Origin: Aquabacterium humicola
GTDB taxonomy: Bacteria > Pseudomonadota > Gammaproteobacteria > Burkholderiales > Burkholderiaceae_C
Assembly: GCF_030167915.1 (NCBI RefSeq)
Contig: NZ_JARGNB010000002.1
Location: forward strand, 930,001-994,000
Direction of reading: 5' to 3'
Length of the DNA stretch: 64,000 nt
Shown here: positions 45,137 through 53,119 of the stretch, in pieces
Layout: each line of letters opens with the position of its first letter
Numbering within the stretch: position 1 is the stretch's first letter
The notes under the pieces: model-generated
What the model was told of the DNA's origin: nothing
The model's database searches: none
What the model saw: only the letters and a program-made list of their open reading frames with translations
Translations under genes and position numbers: made by a program

Positions 45137-45985
45137 TCAGCGCGTCGGCAGCAGCGACGCCAGCGGCGTGCCGTCGCGCAGCCGCGTGCCGTCGACCAGC
45201 CAGCGGCCGTCGATGCGCCGCAGCAGCAGCGTGACCTGCCAGCGCGCGGGGCCGGGGCCGCTGTAGCGCACCGGCACCTCGGCGCGGTCGCCGCGCACCT
45301 GAGCCGGCAGCAGCGTGAAGGCCTCGGGCGCTTCCTGGCTGTCGGTGAACGGATCGCCGTCGAACGCCGGCGGCTCGTCGGCACGGCCGGCCTCGTCCAG
45401 CCACAGTCGCAGCCGGTCCGTGAAGGCGCGGGCCAGCCACGGCGAGCGAGCGTCGATCGCCGCCGGCGTCCAGGCCATGTTGCCGGCGAAGTGCTGCAGC
45501 AGCAGCGCCTGCACGCTGGCTTCGGGCGTCGCCGCGACGGTGTCGCGCTGCCACACCAGCACGCGGCCGTCGAGGCCCAGCCAGGCGCGGCCGGCGCCGT
45601 CGTGGTGCAGGTCGAAGCTGCCGTTGGCGCAGGTGATGCGCTGCGTGATGCCGCCGCCCGCGGGCAGGCCCAGGCCGGCCGCCGCTGCCGCGGCCGGGGC
45701 CGGCAGGCGGCCCTCGAACAGGCCTTCGGCCGGCTGGCGGATGAACTGGTGGCGCGCGCCGGTGCAGCGCAGCGGCGCGGGGCCGTCGACCGACCGGGCC
45801 GCGAGGTGCAGGCGCGCGCCGGCTGGCAGGCCGGTGCCGAGCGGCGCACCCCAGGGCGACGGCAGCGCGGCCTGCAGCCGCCAGGTTTCGGTGGCGGCTG
45901 TTTGCGCGGGTGCAGCGAGCGCCGACGCGAGCAGGGCGGCCGCGACGGCGGCGTGGCGGAGGCAGGCGAGGGTCGGCAGGCGCAT
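45137..45985 (-). CDS. Secreted hypothetical protein
   Basis: Exported protein of 282 residues with a signal peptide (LACLRHAAVAAALLASALAAPAQ). The second half (VQALLLQHFAGNMAWTPAAI, FTDSQEAPEAFTLLPAQVRG, ARWQVTLLLRRIDGRWLVDG) resembles small secreted DUF3828/NTF2-like domains; four cysteines could form disulfides. Function unknown. It is divergent from a short gene at 46175. Confidence 0.7.
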   Translation of the reverse strand: MRLPTLACLRHAAVAAALLASALAAPAQTAATETWRLQAALPSPWGAPLGTGLPAGARLHLAARSVDGPAPLRCTGARHQFIRQPAEGLFEGRLPAPAAAAAAGLGLPAGGGITQRITCANGSFDLHHDGAGRAWLGLDGRVLVWQRDTVAATPEASVQALLLQHFAGNMAWTPAAIDARSPWLARAFTDRLRLWLDEAGRADEPPAFDGDPFTDSQEAPEAFTLLPAQVRGDRAEVPVRYSGPGPARWQVTLLLRRIDGRWLVDGTRLRDGTPLASLLPTR

Positions 45986-46174
45986 GGCGGCAAACGGGGC
46001 AGGGCGACGACCACGGCATGGTCCGCCGCGGGCGTTGCAGTGCCGTTTCCGGGCGCTTACCGACGTGTTGCGTGCGTTCACGCAGTGTTGCCGATCGCGT
46101 TCGACCGGTTGCCCGCCGGTGTTCGGCGGTTGACATGGCCGGCCGAAGCTGTGGCCAACGAACAAGGAGCCGCC

Positions 46175-46384
46175 ATGAACCCGCTGCCCGCGACCGCTGC
46201 CTACGAGCTTCGTTTCACGTCGCTGTTCGTCGAGGGCCGCGGCCTGGCCTTCCCCTGCGACCGCGAAGGCCACGTGCCGCTGGATGCGCTGAGCGAACGC
46301 GCGCGCCTGAACTACTTCTTCGCCCGCAAGGCCATCGGTCGCGAATTCGCGGTGCCGGCGGTGCGGCCCGCGGCGCTGCACTGA
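46175..46384 (+). CDS. Small conserved-looking protein
   Basis: Protein of 69 residues with a strong ribosome site (AAGGAGC, 6 bp before the ATG). Sequence: YELRFTSLFVEGRGLAFPCD then a basic helix (RARLNYFFARKAIGREF). No membrane segment or known domain. The divergent 189-bp upstream gap contains TTGACA at 46130 but no clear -10. A perfect GC hairpin follows the stop. Confidence 0.65.
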   Translation: MNPLPATAAYELRFTSLFVEGRGLAFPCDREGHVPLDALSERARLNYFFARKAIGREFAVPAVRPAALH

Positions 46385-46385
46385 T

Positions 46386-46409
46386 CACCGGGCGGATGAA
46401 CGCCCGGTG
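46386..46409. terminator. Hairpin between convergent genes
   Basis: Perfect 9-bp stem CACCGGGCG / CGCCCGGTG with a 6-base loop, directly after the stop of the 69-residue gene and 25 bp before the end of the yqjK-like gene. It has no T tract, so it may stop transcription weakly or protect 3' ends. Confidence 0.45.
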
Positions 46410-46433
46410 CACGTCCGGTGGCCGGCCGGCCGG

Positions 46434-46646
46434 TCAGCGGGGCGCGCCGCGCCGCAGCCGCCGCCACAACGCCAGCAGCGCCGGTGCCAGCGTGAAGGCG
46501 CCGTGCAGCGGGGCGTACCACGGCGCCTGGCGCCAGGCCAGCCGCAGCTCGGCGCGCTGCAGCTGCGCGGTGGCGACGAGCAGTTCGCGCCGCTGCGCCA
46601 GCTGACGGGCGCCGGGCCTCATGCCGGGCCTCATGCCGGTGTTCAT
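46434..46646 (-). CDS. YqjK-like small protein
   Basis: Basic protein of 70 residues: helix RRELLVATAQLQRAELRLAW, then hydrophobic stretch PLHGAFTLAPALLALWRR. The start overlaps the preceding stop by ATGA. Third gene of an operon resembling E. coli yqjD-yqjE-yqjK, of which YqjK is the least studied. The N terminus repeats MRPG twice, encoded by tandem 12-bp repeats. Confidence 0.65.
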   Translation of the reverse strand: MNTGMRPGMRPGARQLAQRRELLVATAQLQRAELRLAWRQAPWYAPLHGAFTLAPALLALWRRLRRGAPR

Positions 46647-47017
46647 GCCGGCGCGCGCGGCCGCAGCACGGCGCAGTCCTTGCGCAGCTCGTCGATCGTC
46701 GCTCCCAGCAGCGCCGGCCGGCGGGTCGCACGGCGGTGCCAGGCCAGCGCGCACAGCGCCGCCACGGCCAGGCTGCCGGCGGCCACGCAGGCCAGCCGCA
46801 GCGGCCGCTCGGGGGGTGGCGCCAGCAGCACCCAGGCCAGCGCCCCGCACACCACGCCCAGCGCCGCGAAGAACAGCGCGCCGGCGAGGGCCAGGGCCTG
46901 CTGCGCGAGCAGCAGCCGCGCCTCCTCGAGCTCGGTCGCGGCCAGCGCCAGCCGGGTCTGCCCGATGTCCAGCAGCGTGGCGGCGACGCCGCGCGCGGAC
47001 GACGCCCAGCCGTCCAT
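46643..47017 (-). CDS. YqjE/phage-holin-family membrane protein
   Basis: Protein of 124 residues: an N-terminal amphipathic helix (TRLALAATELEEARLLLAQQ), two transmembrane helices (~40-65 and ~76-92), and a C-terminal soluble helix. Second gene of a yqj-like operon; overlaps its neighbours by 1 bp (TGATG) and 4 bp (ATGA). Family members are inner-membrane proteins of stationary phase with unknown activity. Confidence 0.8.
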   Translation of the reverse strand: MDGWASSARGVAATLLDIGQTRLALAATELEEARLLLAQQALALAGALFFAALGVVCGALAWVLLAPPPERPLRLACVAAGSLAVAALCALAWHRRATRRPALLGATIDELRKDCAVLRPRAPA

Positions 47018-47328
47018 CAGCGCCGCGCCACCAGGAAGCCGATCAGCAGCCCGGCGGCCGCGGCCAGGCCGATCGCGCCGTAGGGATGCGCGCGCACGGC
47101 CTGGTCGGTGGCGCGGGCCGCCTCGCGTGCGCGGTCGGCCGCGCCGGCCTCGAGGTCACCGAGGCGGTTGCGCAGGTGGCGCAGCTGCGTCTCCAGGCGC
47201 AGCCGCAACTCGGCCAGGCCGTCGTCGCCGCTGCGGGCGGCCGACTTCAGCAGCTGCTCGGTGTCGTGCACGAGGCTGCGCAGGTCGTGCTCGAGTTCGG
47301 CCTTCAGGCCATCGGCGGTGGTGGTCAT
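47017..47328 (-). CDS. DUF883 (YqjD/ElaB-like) membrane-anchored protein
   Basis: Protein of 103 residues: amphipathic helices (ELEHDLRSLVHDTEQLLKSA, LRLRLETQLRHLRNRLGDLE) followed by VRAHPYGAIGLAAAAGLLIGFLV, the single C-terminal membrane anchor of the DUF883 family. E. coli YqjD and ElaB tether ribosomes to the inner membrane in stationary phase. First gene of the three-gene operon; AAGGAGCTCC lies before the start at 47328. Confidence 0.88.
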   Translation of the reverse strand: MTTTADGLKAELEHDLRSLVHDTEQLLKSAARSGDDGLAELRLRLETQLRHLRNRLGDLEAGAADRAREAARATDQAVRAHPYGAIGLAAAAGLLIGFLVARR

Positions 47329-47427
47329 GGGAGCTCCTTCAGGCGGTGGCGGGCCGCCGCGCGGCCCTGTCGATGCGATGCTAGGCATGCCGCGCCGCAC
47401 CGGATTGCGCAACGTCAACCGCCGCGG

Positions 47428-48681
47428 TCAGCGCCAGGCCAGCAGCGCGATGCCGGCGGCTGCGGCGCCCGCGCCGGCATACCCTGCGGCGATCGCCCGG
47501 CCGAATGCCGGGCCGCCGGCCGCACGCGCCATCGCCGCCTTGGCGACGAGGTTCGACAGCAGCGCCGCGCCGATCGCCAGCAGCGCCGTCGAGGCCGGCG
47601 TGCCGCCCGCGGCCTGCAGCCGCGCCAGCGAGATCGTGATGGCGTCGACGTCGGCCAGCCCGGCGACCAGCGCCGAGCCGACGAGGCCGGCGCTGCCGAG
47701 GTGGTCGCGCGCCAGCGCCACCAGCACCGTGACCAGCGCCAGGTAGGCGCCGAAGCCGAGCGCGGTGCCGAGCTCGAACGGGGGCAGGTCGCTGCCATGG
47801 TCCTCGGGGGCGTCGCCCCGGCGGCGCCAGCGCCGCAGGCCGGCCACCAGCAGCAGCGCTGCAGCGGCCAGCAGCGGGCCGATCAGTTGCGCCGCCAGGG
47901 CCGGTGCCACCGACAGCAGCAGGAGCGCGACGCGCACGAACATCACGGCGCAGGCGCACAGCGCGCCCGCGCTGGCGGCCTCGCGCAGCGCCGGATCGGC
48001 GCGCTGGCGTCGCGCCAGTGCCAGCGTCGCGGCCGTCGACGAGGCCAGGCCGCCGAGCAGCCCGGTCCACAGCAGGCCATGCTGCGCGCCGGTCGCCCGC
48101 ATCGCCACGTGGCCGCACAGCGACAGTCCCGCCACCAGCACGACGGCCCACCACAGGCGGTAGGGATTGAGCCCCTCGATCGGCCCGAAGCTGCGGTCCG
48201 GCAGCAGCGGCAGCACCACCAGCGACAGCACCAGCATCTGCAGCGCCGCATTGAGCTCGCGTTGCTCGATCTGCCGCAGCCAGCGGTGCAGCGTCGAGCG
48301 CAGGTCCAGCAGTGCCGCTGCCACCACCGCGCAGGCCACCGCCGCCACCGGCTGGCCCAGCGTGGCCAGCGCGCCCAGCGCGAGGGTCAGCATCTGGGCC
48401 ACCGCCGTCGTCGCGCTGAGGCTGCCGCTGGCGCGCACCGACTCGCGGTAGGCCGCCACGTTCAGCGCCGCCAGCGCCAGCACCCCGGCGGCCAGCGGCC
48501 AGGCGCCCGCGGGGCCGACCAGCGCCCCCAGCACGCCGCCGAGCAGGCCGACCAGCGCGAAGGTGCGCAGCCCCGCGACTCGGCCACCGGCGGCGAGCTC
48601 GCGGCCGCGCCAGCCGCGTTCGAGGCCGATGATCAGGCCGACGGCGAGGGCGGCGAGCAGGGCGAGCGAAGCGTCGATCAT
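47428..48681 (-). CDS. MgtC/SapB-like, DUF4010 membrane protein
   Basis: Inner-membrane protein of 417 residues with an N-terminal MgtC-like module (ALLAALAVGLIIGLERGWRG, RTFALVGLLGG) and a C-terminal DUF4010 module (about ten helices in total). MgtC proteins affect Mg2+ homeostasis and F-ATPase; DUF4010 members are uncharacterised. Divergent from the MgtE-like gene across 107 bp, so the two may share a Mg2+-responsive promoter. Confidence 0.85.
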   Translation of the reverse strand: MIDASLALLAALAVGLIIGLERGWRGRELAAGGRVAGLRTFALVGLLGGVLGALVGPAGAWPLAAGVLALAALNVAAYRESVRASGSLSATTAVAQMLTLALGALATLGQPVAAVACAVVAAALLDLRSTLHRWLRQIEQRELNAALQMLVLSLVVLPLLPDRSFGPIEGLNPYRLWWAVVLVAGLSLCGHVAMRATGAQHGLLWTGLLGGLASSTAATLALARRQRADPALREAASAGALCACAVMFVRVALLLLSVAPALAAQLIGPLLAAAALLLVAGLRRWRRRGDAPEDHGSDLPPFELGTALGFGAYLALVTVLVALARDHLGSAGLVGSALVAGLADVDAITISLARLQAAGGTPASTALLAIGAALLSNLVAKAAMARAAGGPAFGRAIAAGYAGAGAAAAGIALLAWR

Positions 48682-48788
48682 TCGTTGGCAGGTCGGCGTC
48701 GGATGGACCGCATTGGGCCGGTCGGTGCCGCCGGCGGCCTTGACGGCGCGCAAGCCGGTCGCTCACATCGCTTCCTAGACTCCCGGCG

Positions 48789-49814
48789 ATGGATGCAGCA
48801 CGGCCCGCCTGGCTGCGCGCGGGTGCCGCGCCGGCGCCACCGCACGACGACAGCGCCGGCGCGCACATGCGCCGCGATGTGCCGCTGGCGCGGGCCGGAG
48901 AACTGGCCGGCGCCGTGCGCGCGCGCCTGCGGGGTGCCCCTGTTGGCGACCGCCACGGCACGGCCGCCGAGTTCGTCTGCCTGGTCGACGACGCGCTGCG
49001 TCCGCTGGGCATCGTCACCGCCGCGGCGCTGCTGCGCCTGGACGACGGGCAGCCCGTCGGCGACGCGGCGATCCGCGACCTGCCTCGGATCCATCCGCAC
49101 ACCGACCAGGAGCGTGTCGCGTCGCTGGCCTTGCACCACGACCTCCCGGCGTTGCCGGTGACCGGCGCCGACGGCCGCCTGCTCGGCGTGGTCGGCACGC
49201 CCGAGCTCTTGCGCATCCTGCGCGAAGAGCATGTCGAAGATCTGCACCGGCTGGCGGGCATCAGCCGCGAGACACGCCGCGCCCGCGAGGCGATCGATGC
49301 GCCGCCGCTGCGCCGCGCGCGCCACCGGCTGCCGTGGCTGATCGTCGGGCTGCTCGGCAGCATCGTCGCCACCTGGGTGATGTCGCGCTTCGAGGCCGAG
49401 CTGGCGCACCGGCCGGCGATCGGCTTCTTCGTGCCGGCGCTGGTCTACCTGGCCGACGCGATCGGCACGCAGAGCGAAGCGGTGGCGGTGCGCGGCCTGT
49501 CGCTCAGCCACGCCGGGCTCGCCCGGCTGCTCGGCGGCGAGATCCGCACCGGCGCGCTGATCGGGGCGACGCTGGCGGCCATCACCTGGCCGCTGGTCGG
49601 CTTCACCTTCGGCGACTGGTCGCTCGCGACGGCGGTGGCCGGCGCCCTGGGCGCCGCGAGCGCGCTGGCCACCGGCATCGGCATCGGGCTGCCCTGGCTG
49701 CTCGGCCGCGTGGGGCTCGACCCCGCCTACGGCAGCGGGCCGCTGGCCACGGTGATCCAGGACGTGCTGACGCTGCTGGTCTACTTCGGCGCGGTGTCGG
49801 TGGCCCTGCGCTGA
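48789..49814 (+). CDS. Short MgtE-like Mg2+ transporter/channel
   Basis: Membrane protein of 341 residues: CBS-pair-like N-terminal domain (VCLVDDALRPLGIVTAAALL, DGRLLGVVGTPELLRIL), a linker helix and five MgtE membrane helices. Signature segments FFVPALVYLADAIGTQSEAV and GSGPLATVIQDVLTLLVYFG match MgtE. The usual N-terminal MgtE_N domain is missing, so the Mg2+ sensor is reduced to the CBS domain. A universal stress gene follows 83 bp later. Confidence 0.85.
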   Translation: MDAARPAWLRAGAAPAPPHDDSAGAHMRRDVPLARAGELAGAVRARLRGAPVGDRHGTAAEFVCLVDDALRPLGIVTAAALLRLDDGQPVGDAAIRDLPRIHPHTDQERVASLALHHDLPALPVTGADGRLLGVVGTPELLRILREEHVEDLHRLAGISRETRRAREAIDAPPLRRARHRLPWLIVGLLGSIVATWVMSRFEAELAHRPAIGFFVPALVYLADAIGTQSEAVAVRGLSLSHAGLARLLGGEIRTGALIGATLAAITWPLVGFTFGDWSLATAVAGALGAASALATGIGIGLPWLLGRVGLDPAYGSGPLATVIQDVLTLLVYFGAVSVALR

Positions 49815-49897
49815 CCCGCGCGGGTGCGCTTGACGCGCCGCAAGCGCCCTCCGCCGGCGCGCGGCGAGACTGGGTCGCATCTCGACAAGGAGGACTC

Positions 49898-50356
49898 ATG
49901 TACCAACGCATCCTGGTGCCGGTGGACGGCAGCGCGCCGTCGAACCGCGGCCTCGACGAGGCGATCCGCCTCGCGAAACTCACCGGCGGCTCGCTGCGCC
50001 TGCTGCACGTGGTCGACGAGCTGTCGGTCGCCCTCGGCGGCGCGAGCGCGTTCGCGGGCGCCTCGCCGGATACCTTCAAGCTGCTTCGCGACGGCGGCGA
50101 GCAGATCCTCGCCGCCGGCCAGGCGCGCGCCGCCGCGGCGGGCGTGGCCGTGGACACGGTGCTCGACGACACGCTGGGCGGCCGCGTCTGCGACCGCGTC
50201 GTCGAGCAGGCGGCCGCCTGGCCCGCGGAGCTGGTGGTCATCGGCACGCACGGCCGCCGCGGCGTCGGCCGGCTGCTGATGGGCAGCGACGCGGAACAGG
50301 TGCTGCGCCTCGCGCCGGTGCCGGTGCTGCTGGTGCGCGCCGCCGAGGGCGGCTGA
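49898..50356 (+). CDS. Universal stress protein (UspA family)
   Basis: Cytoplasmic protein of 152 residues with the ATP-binding UspA signature: MYQRILVPVDGS at the start and VIGTHGRRGVGRLLMGSDAE (G-2x-G-9x-G-S) near the C terminus. ATP-binding members form dimers and support survival in stationary phase or stress. AAGGAGG lies 7 bp before the ATG. Confidence 0.93.
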   Translation: MYQRILVPVDGSAPSNRGLDEAIRLAKLTGGSLRLLHVVDELSVALGGASAFAGASPDTFKLLRDGGEQILAAGQARAAAAGVAVDTVLDDTLGGRVCDRVVEQAAAWPAELVVIGTHGRRGVGRLLMGSDAEQVLRLAPVPVLLVRAAEGG

Positions 50357-50449
50357 TGAGCACCGCAGCCGGCTGAAGTTCGCTGCGGCGGCTGATGACT
50401 GCCGCGGCTGGCTGGTGATCGCCGCGGCCGGCTGACGACCGCCGCGCCC
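50351..50449. repeat. Imperfect 20-bp tandem repeats after the usp gene
   Basis: Five units of about 20 bp of the form GGCTGATGACCGCCGCGGCC, starting at 50351, 50371, 50390, 50410 and 50430. The first contains the usp stop codon, so the array probably grew from the 3' end of the gene. Confidence 0.65.
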
Positions 50450-50517
50450 GGCGGCGAGCCGCCGATCCCGCTGGAAGACCGTGCCGCCGACAGGGTGGCC
50501 ATGGTCCGGGCCGATAC

Positions 50518-50535
50518 GTGCATATGCACTATATT
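50518..50535 (+). promoter_or_regulatory. MarR operator and -10 element
   Basis: The perfect palindrome GTGCATATGCAC (50518-50529) is followed at once by a strong -10 TATATT (50530-50535). The predicted transcript starts at about the ATG 50542. A MarR dimer on the palindrome would cover the promoter, giving autorepression. Confidence 0.5.
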
Positions 50536-50541
50536 CGCCCG

Positions 50542-51042
50542 ATGCCTGCCGACCCCACCCGCGCGATACCCGCATCCGGTGCCGCGCCGACGACGCCCCC
50601 CGGGGGGTGCACCTGCGCCAAGCTGCGCCGGCTGTCGCGCCGCGTCACCGCGGTGTACGACCGCTCGCTGGCCGCGGCCGGGCTGCGCGTCACGCAGTAC
50701 TCGATGCTGTCGGTGATGCAGCGCGAGGGCGGCGCCGACGGTCTGCCGCTGACCGTGCTGGCCGACCGGCTCGACATGGACCGCACGACGCTGACGCGCA
50801 ACCTGAAGCCGCTGATCGCGCAGGGCTGGGTGGCGCTGGCGCCGTCGCCCGCCGATACCCGCGTGCGGCTGGCGCGTGTCACCGCCGACGGCGCGGCCGC
50901 CTGGCAGGCCGCACGCCCGCACTGGAAGCGAGCGCAGCTCGAGGTCAACCGCACGCTGGGCGACACCACCGTCGCCGGCCTGCATGCCTGGCTGGACCAG
51001 GTGACGCCGCTGTTCCGTCCGGCGCCGGCCGACAGCGGCTGA
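50542..51042 (+). CDS. MarR-family regulator
   Basis: Regulator of about 166 residues with a MarR winged helix: CAKLRRLSRRVTAVYDRSLA, LRVTQYSMLSVMQREGGADG, LTVLADRLDMDRTTLTRNLK and the wing ADTRVRLARVTADG. Starts at 50518 (GTG) and 50524 (ATG) are possible in frame, but the palindromic operator and -10 element overlap them, so 50542 is preferred (leaderless). The Cys pair near the start (GGCTCAKL) could be a redox sensor. The MFS gene 76 bp downstream is a likely target. Confidence 0.85.
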   Translation: MPADPTRAIPASGAAPTTPPGGCTCAKLRRLSRRVTAVYDRSLAAAGLRVTQYSMLSVMQREGGADGLPLTVLADRLDMDRTTLTRNLKPLIAQGWVALAPSPADTRVRLARVTADGAAAWQAARPHWKRAQLEVNRTLGDTTVAGLHAWLDQVTPLFRPAPADSG

Positions 51043-51117
51043 CGCCTCCGGCTCCTGATGACGCGCGAAAGACGCGTCCACGCCTGCCGTTCCGACATCC
51101 GATTCAGAAAGCCGCGC

Positions 51118-52416
51118 ATGTCCGCCCAGCCTGCCCAGCCGACCGCTTCCGCCACCGCCGCCACCGCTGCCACCGCCCCGCCCGCCGCTGCCCAGACGGG
51201 CGGCCAGGTCTGGCTCTTCATGCTCGTCGCCGCGGCCATCCTGATGATCACGATGGGCGCGCGCCAGTCGCTCGGCCTGTTCGTGTCGCCGCTGAACACC
51301 AGCACCGGCCTGGGCATCGCGACGATCAGCTTCGCGATGGCCATCGGCCAGTTCGTCTGGGGCGCCTCGCAGCCGGTCTTCGGCGCGGTGGCCGACCGCT
51401 ACGGCCCCGGCCGCGTCATCGTGGTCGGCGCCGTGCTGCTGGCGCTGGGCACGGTGCTGACGACGATGGTGAAAAGCGAGTGGGGCCTGATCCTCGCGCT
51501 CGGCGTGCTGAGCGCCGCCGGCGCCGGGGCCGGCAGCTTCTCGATCCTGATCGGCGCGACGGCCCAACATCTGCCGCCGGAACGCCGTGCCTTCGCCAGC
51601 GGCTTCATCAACGCCGGCGGCAGCTTCGGGCAGTTCGTGTTCGCACCGCTGAACCAGGCGGTGCTGCAGGCCTTCGGCTGGATGCAGGCGATGTGGATGA
51701 TGGCCGTCGCCGCGCTGGCCACCGCACCACTCGGGCTGTGGCTGGGCGGCACGAAGAAGCCCGCGCCTGCCGCGACCGCCGCCGGCGCCGCCGCGCCGGC
51801 CGAGACGGGCCTGCGCGAGCAGGTGCGCATCGCGCTGCGCGACCGCAGCTACTGGTGCCTGCATGCGGGCTTCTTCACCTGCGGCTTCCACATCGCCTTC
51901 CTCGTCACCCACCTGCCGGGCGAAGTGGGGCTGTGCGGGCTGAGTGCCGGCGTCGCGTCGACCTCGCTGGCGATCATCGGCCTGGCCAACATCGCGGGCA
52001 GCCTGACGGTCGGCCACCTGGGCAACATCTACCGCATGAAGTGGCTGCTGTTCTGGATGTACTTCACGCGCGCCATCGCGGTGCTGGTCTACCTGGCCGC
52101 GCCGAAGACGCCGATGACCTTCTACGTCTTCGCCGCGGTGCTCGGCGCGACCTGGCTGGCCACCGTGCCGCCGACGGCCGGGCTGACCGCCAAGCTCTTC
52201 GGCACACGCTACCTCGCGACGCTGTTCGGCCTGACCTTGTTGAGCCACCAGATCGGCGGCTTCTTCGGCGCGTGGCTCGGCGGGCTGGCGGTGGTCAACA
52301 CCGGCAACTACACGTGGATGTGGTGGGCCGACGCCGCGCTGGCGCTGCTCGCGGCGCTGGTGAACCTGCCGATCCGCGAGGCGCCGCTGAAGCGGCCGGC
52401 GCTCGCGGCGGCCTGA
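51118..52416 (+). CDS. MFS transporter (oxalate/formate antiporter-like)
   Basis: Twelve-helix inner-membrane carrier of 432 residues. Motif A-like GAVADRYGPGRVIVVGAVLL, family segment SAAGAGAGSFSILIGATAQH and FASGFINAGGSFGQFVFAPL, as in the monocarboxylate/oxalate-formate group common in Burkholderiales. A Pro/Ala-rich cytosolic loop separates the halves. The substrate is not evident; a small carboxylate is likely. Regulated probably by the upstream MarR protein. Confidence 0.92.
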   Translation: MSAQPAQPTASATAATAATAPPAAAQTGGQVWLFMLVAAAILMITMGARQSLGLFVSPLNTSTGLGIATISFAMAIGQFVWGASQPVFGAVADRYGPGRVIVVGAVLLALGTVLTTMVKSEWGLILALGVLSAAGAGAGSFSILIGATAQHLPPERRAFASGFINAGGSFGQFVFAPLNQAVLQAFGWMQAMWMMAVAALATAPLGLWLGGTKKPAPAATAAGAAAPAETGLREQVRIALRDRSYWCLHAGFFTCGFHIAFLVTHLPGEVGLCGLSAGVASTSLAIIGLANIAGSLTVGHLGNIYRMKWLLFWMYFTRAIAVLVYLAAPKTPMTFYVFAAVLGATWLATVPPTAGLTAKLFGTRYLATLFGLTLLSHQIGGFFGAWLGGLAVVNTGNYTWMWWADAALALLAALVNLPIREAPLKRPALAAA

Positions 52417-52686
52417 GGGCACGCGGCGCGCACGGCGTCAAGCCAATCCGGCAACGCATGCATGGCCTCTGCGCGCGGGCCGCACGACTTCGGCCGTGCA
52501 CCCTTAGCATGCCGAGCCATGAACCGCTTGCTGCATCCATGGCCACACCGGGCCGCACTTCCCTGAGCCCGGCGATCCGACCCTGACCCCTTCGCGCAAC
52601 CATTCGATCGCCGGGCCCTCGCTGCCCGCGCATCCGGCGTGCCCGCGTCATCGCGGCGCCCGCCGACCGATCGAAAGGCATGCACG

Positions 52687-53115
52687 ATGTCGATGCAGAC
52701 CCTCGTCCCGCTCGAGCGCACGCTCACCGAGCTGGACCACACCCGACTGACCCACCTGCTGCGCGGCAACGGCGCGTCGCCGCAGGAAGCCGGCATCGCC
52801 GCGCTGAGCGCGGCGCTCGATGCGGCCGACATCGTGCCCTCGCGTGCGGTGGCGCCCGACGTCGTCACGATGTACTCGCGCGCCGAGCTCGAGGACCCGG
52901 GCACCGGCCGCCGCCAGGTGCTGACCGTCTGCTACCCGGAGGACGCCGAGCCGGCGGCCGGCTTCGTCTCGGTGCTGTCGCCGGTGGGCGCCGGCCTGCT
53001 CGGCCTGCGCGTGGGCATGCAGGCGCAGTGGCACACGCCGGGCGGCCGGGCGGCGCAGGCGCAGGTGCGCGCGCTGCTGTTCCAGCCCGAAGCCAGCGGC
53101 GACTTCACGCTGTAG
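52687..53115 (+). CDS. Rnk-like GreA/GreB C-terminal-domain protein
   Basis: Protein of 142 residues: a short N-terminal helical hairpin replaced by LTELDHTRLTHLLRGNGASP and the GreA/B C-terminal domain (VTMYSRAELEDPGTGRRQVL, TVCYPEDAEPAAGFVSVLSP, GAGLLGLRVGMQAQWHTPGG). Rnk binds RNA polymerase near the secondary channel. The upstream 270-bp gap holds nothing I can identify. The two-domain Usp gene starts 4 bp after its stop, so both belong to one stress operon. Confidence 0.88.
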   Translation: MSMQTLVPLERTLTELDHTRLTHLLRGNGASPQEAGIAALSAALDAADIVPSRAVAPDVVTMYSRAELEDPGTGRRQVLTVCYPEDAEPAAGFVSVLSPVGAGLLGLRVGMQAQWHTPGGRAAQAQVRALLFQPEASGDFTL

Positions 53116-53119
53116 CGCC

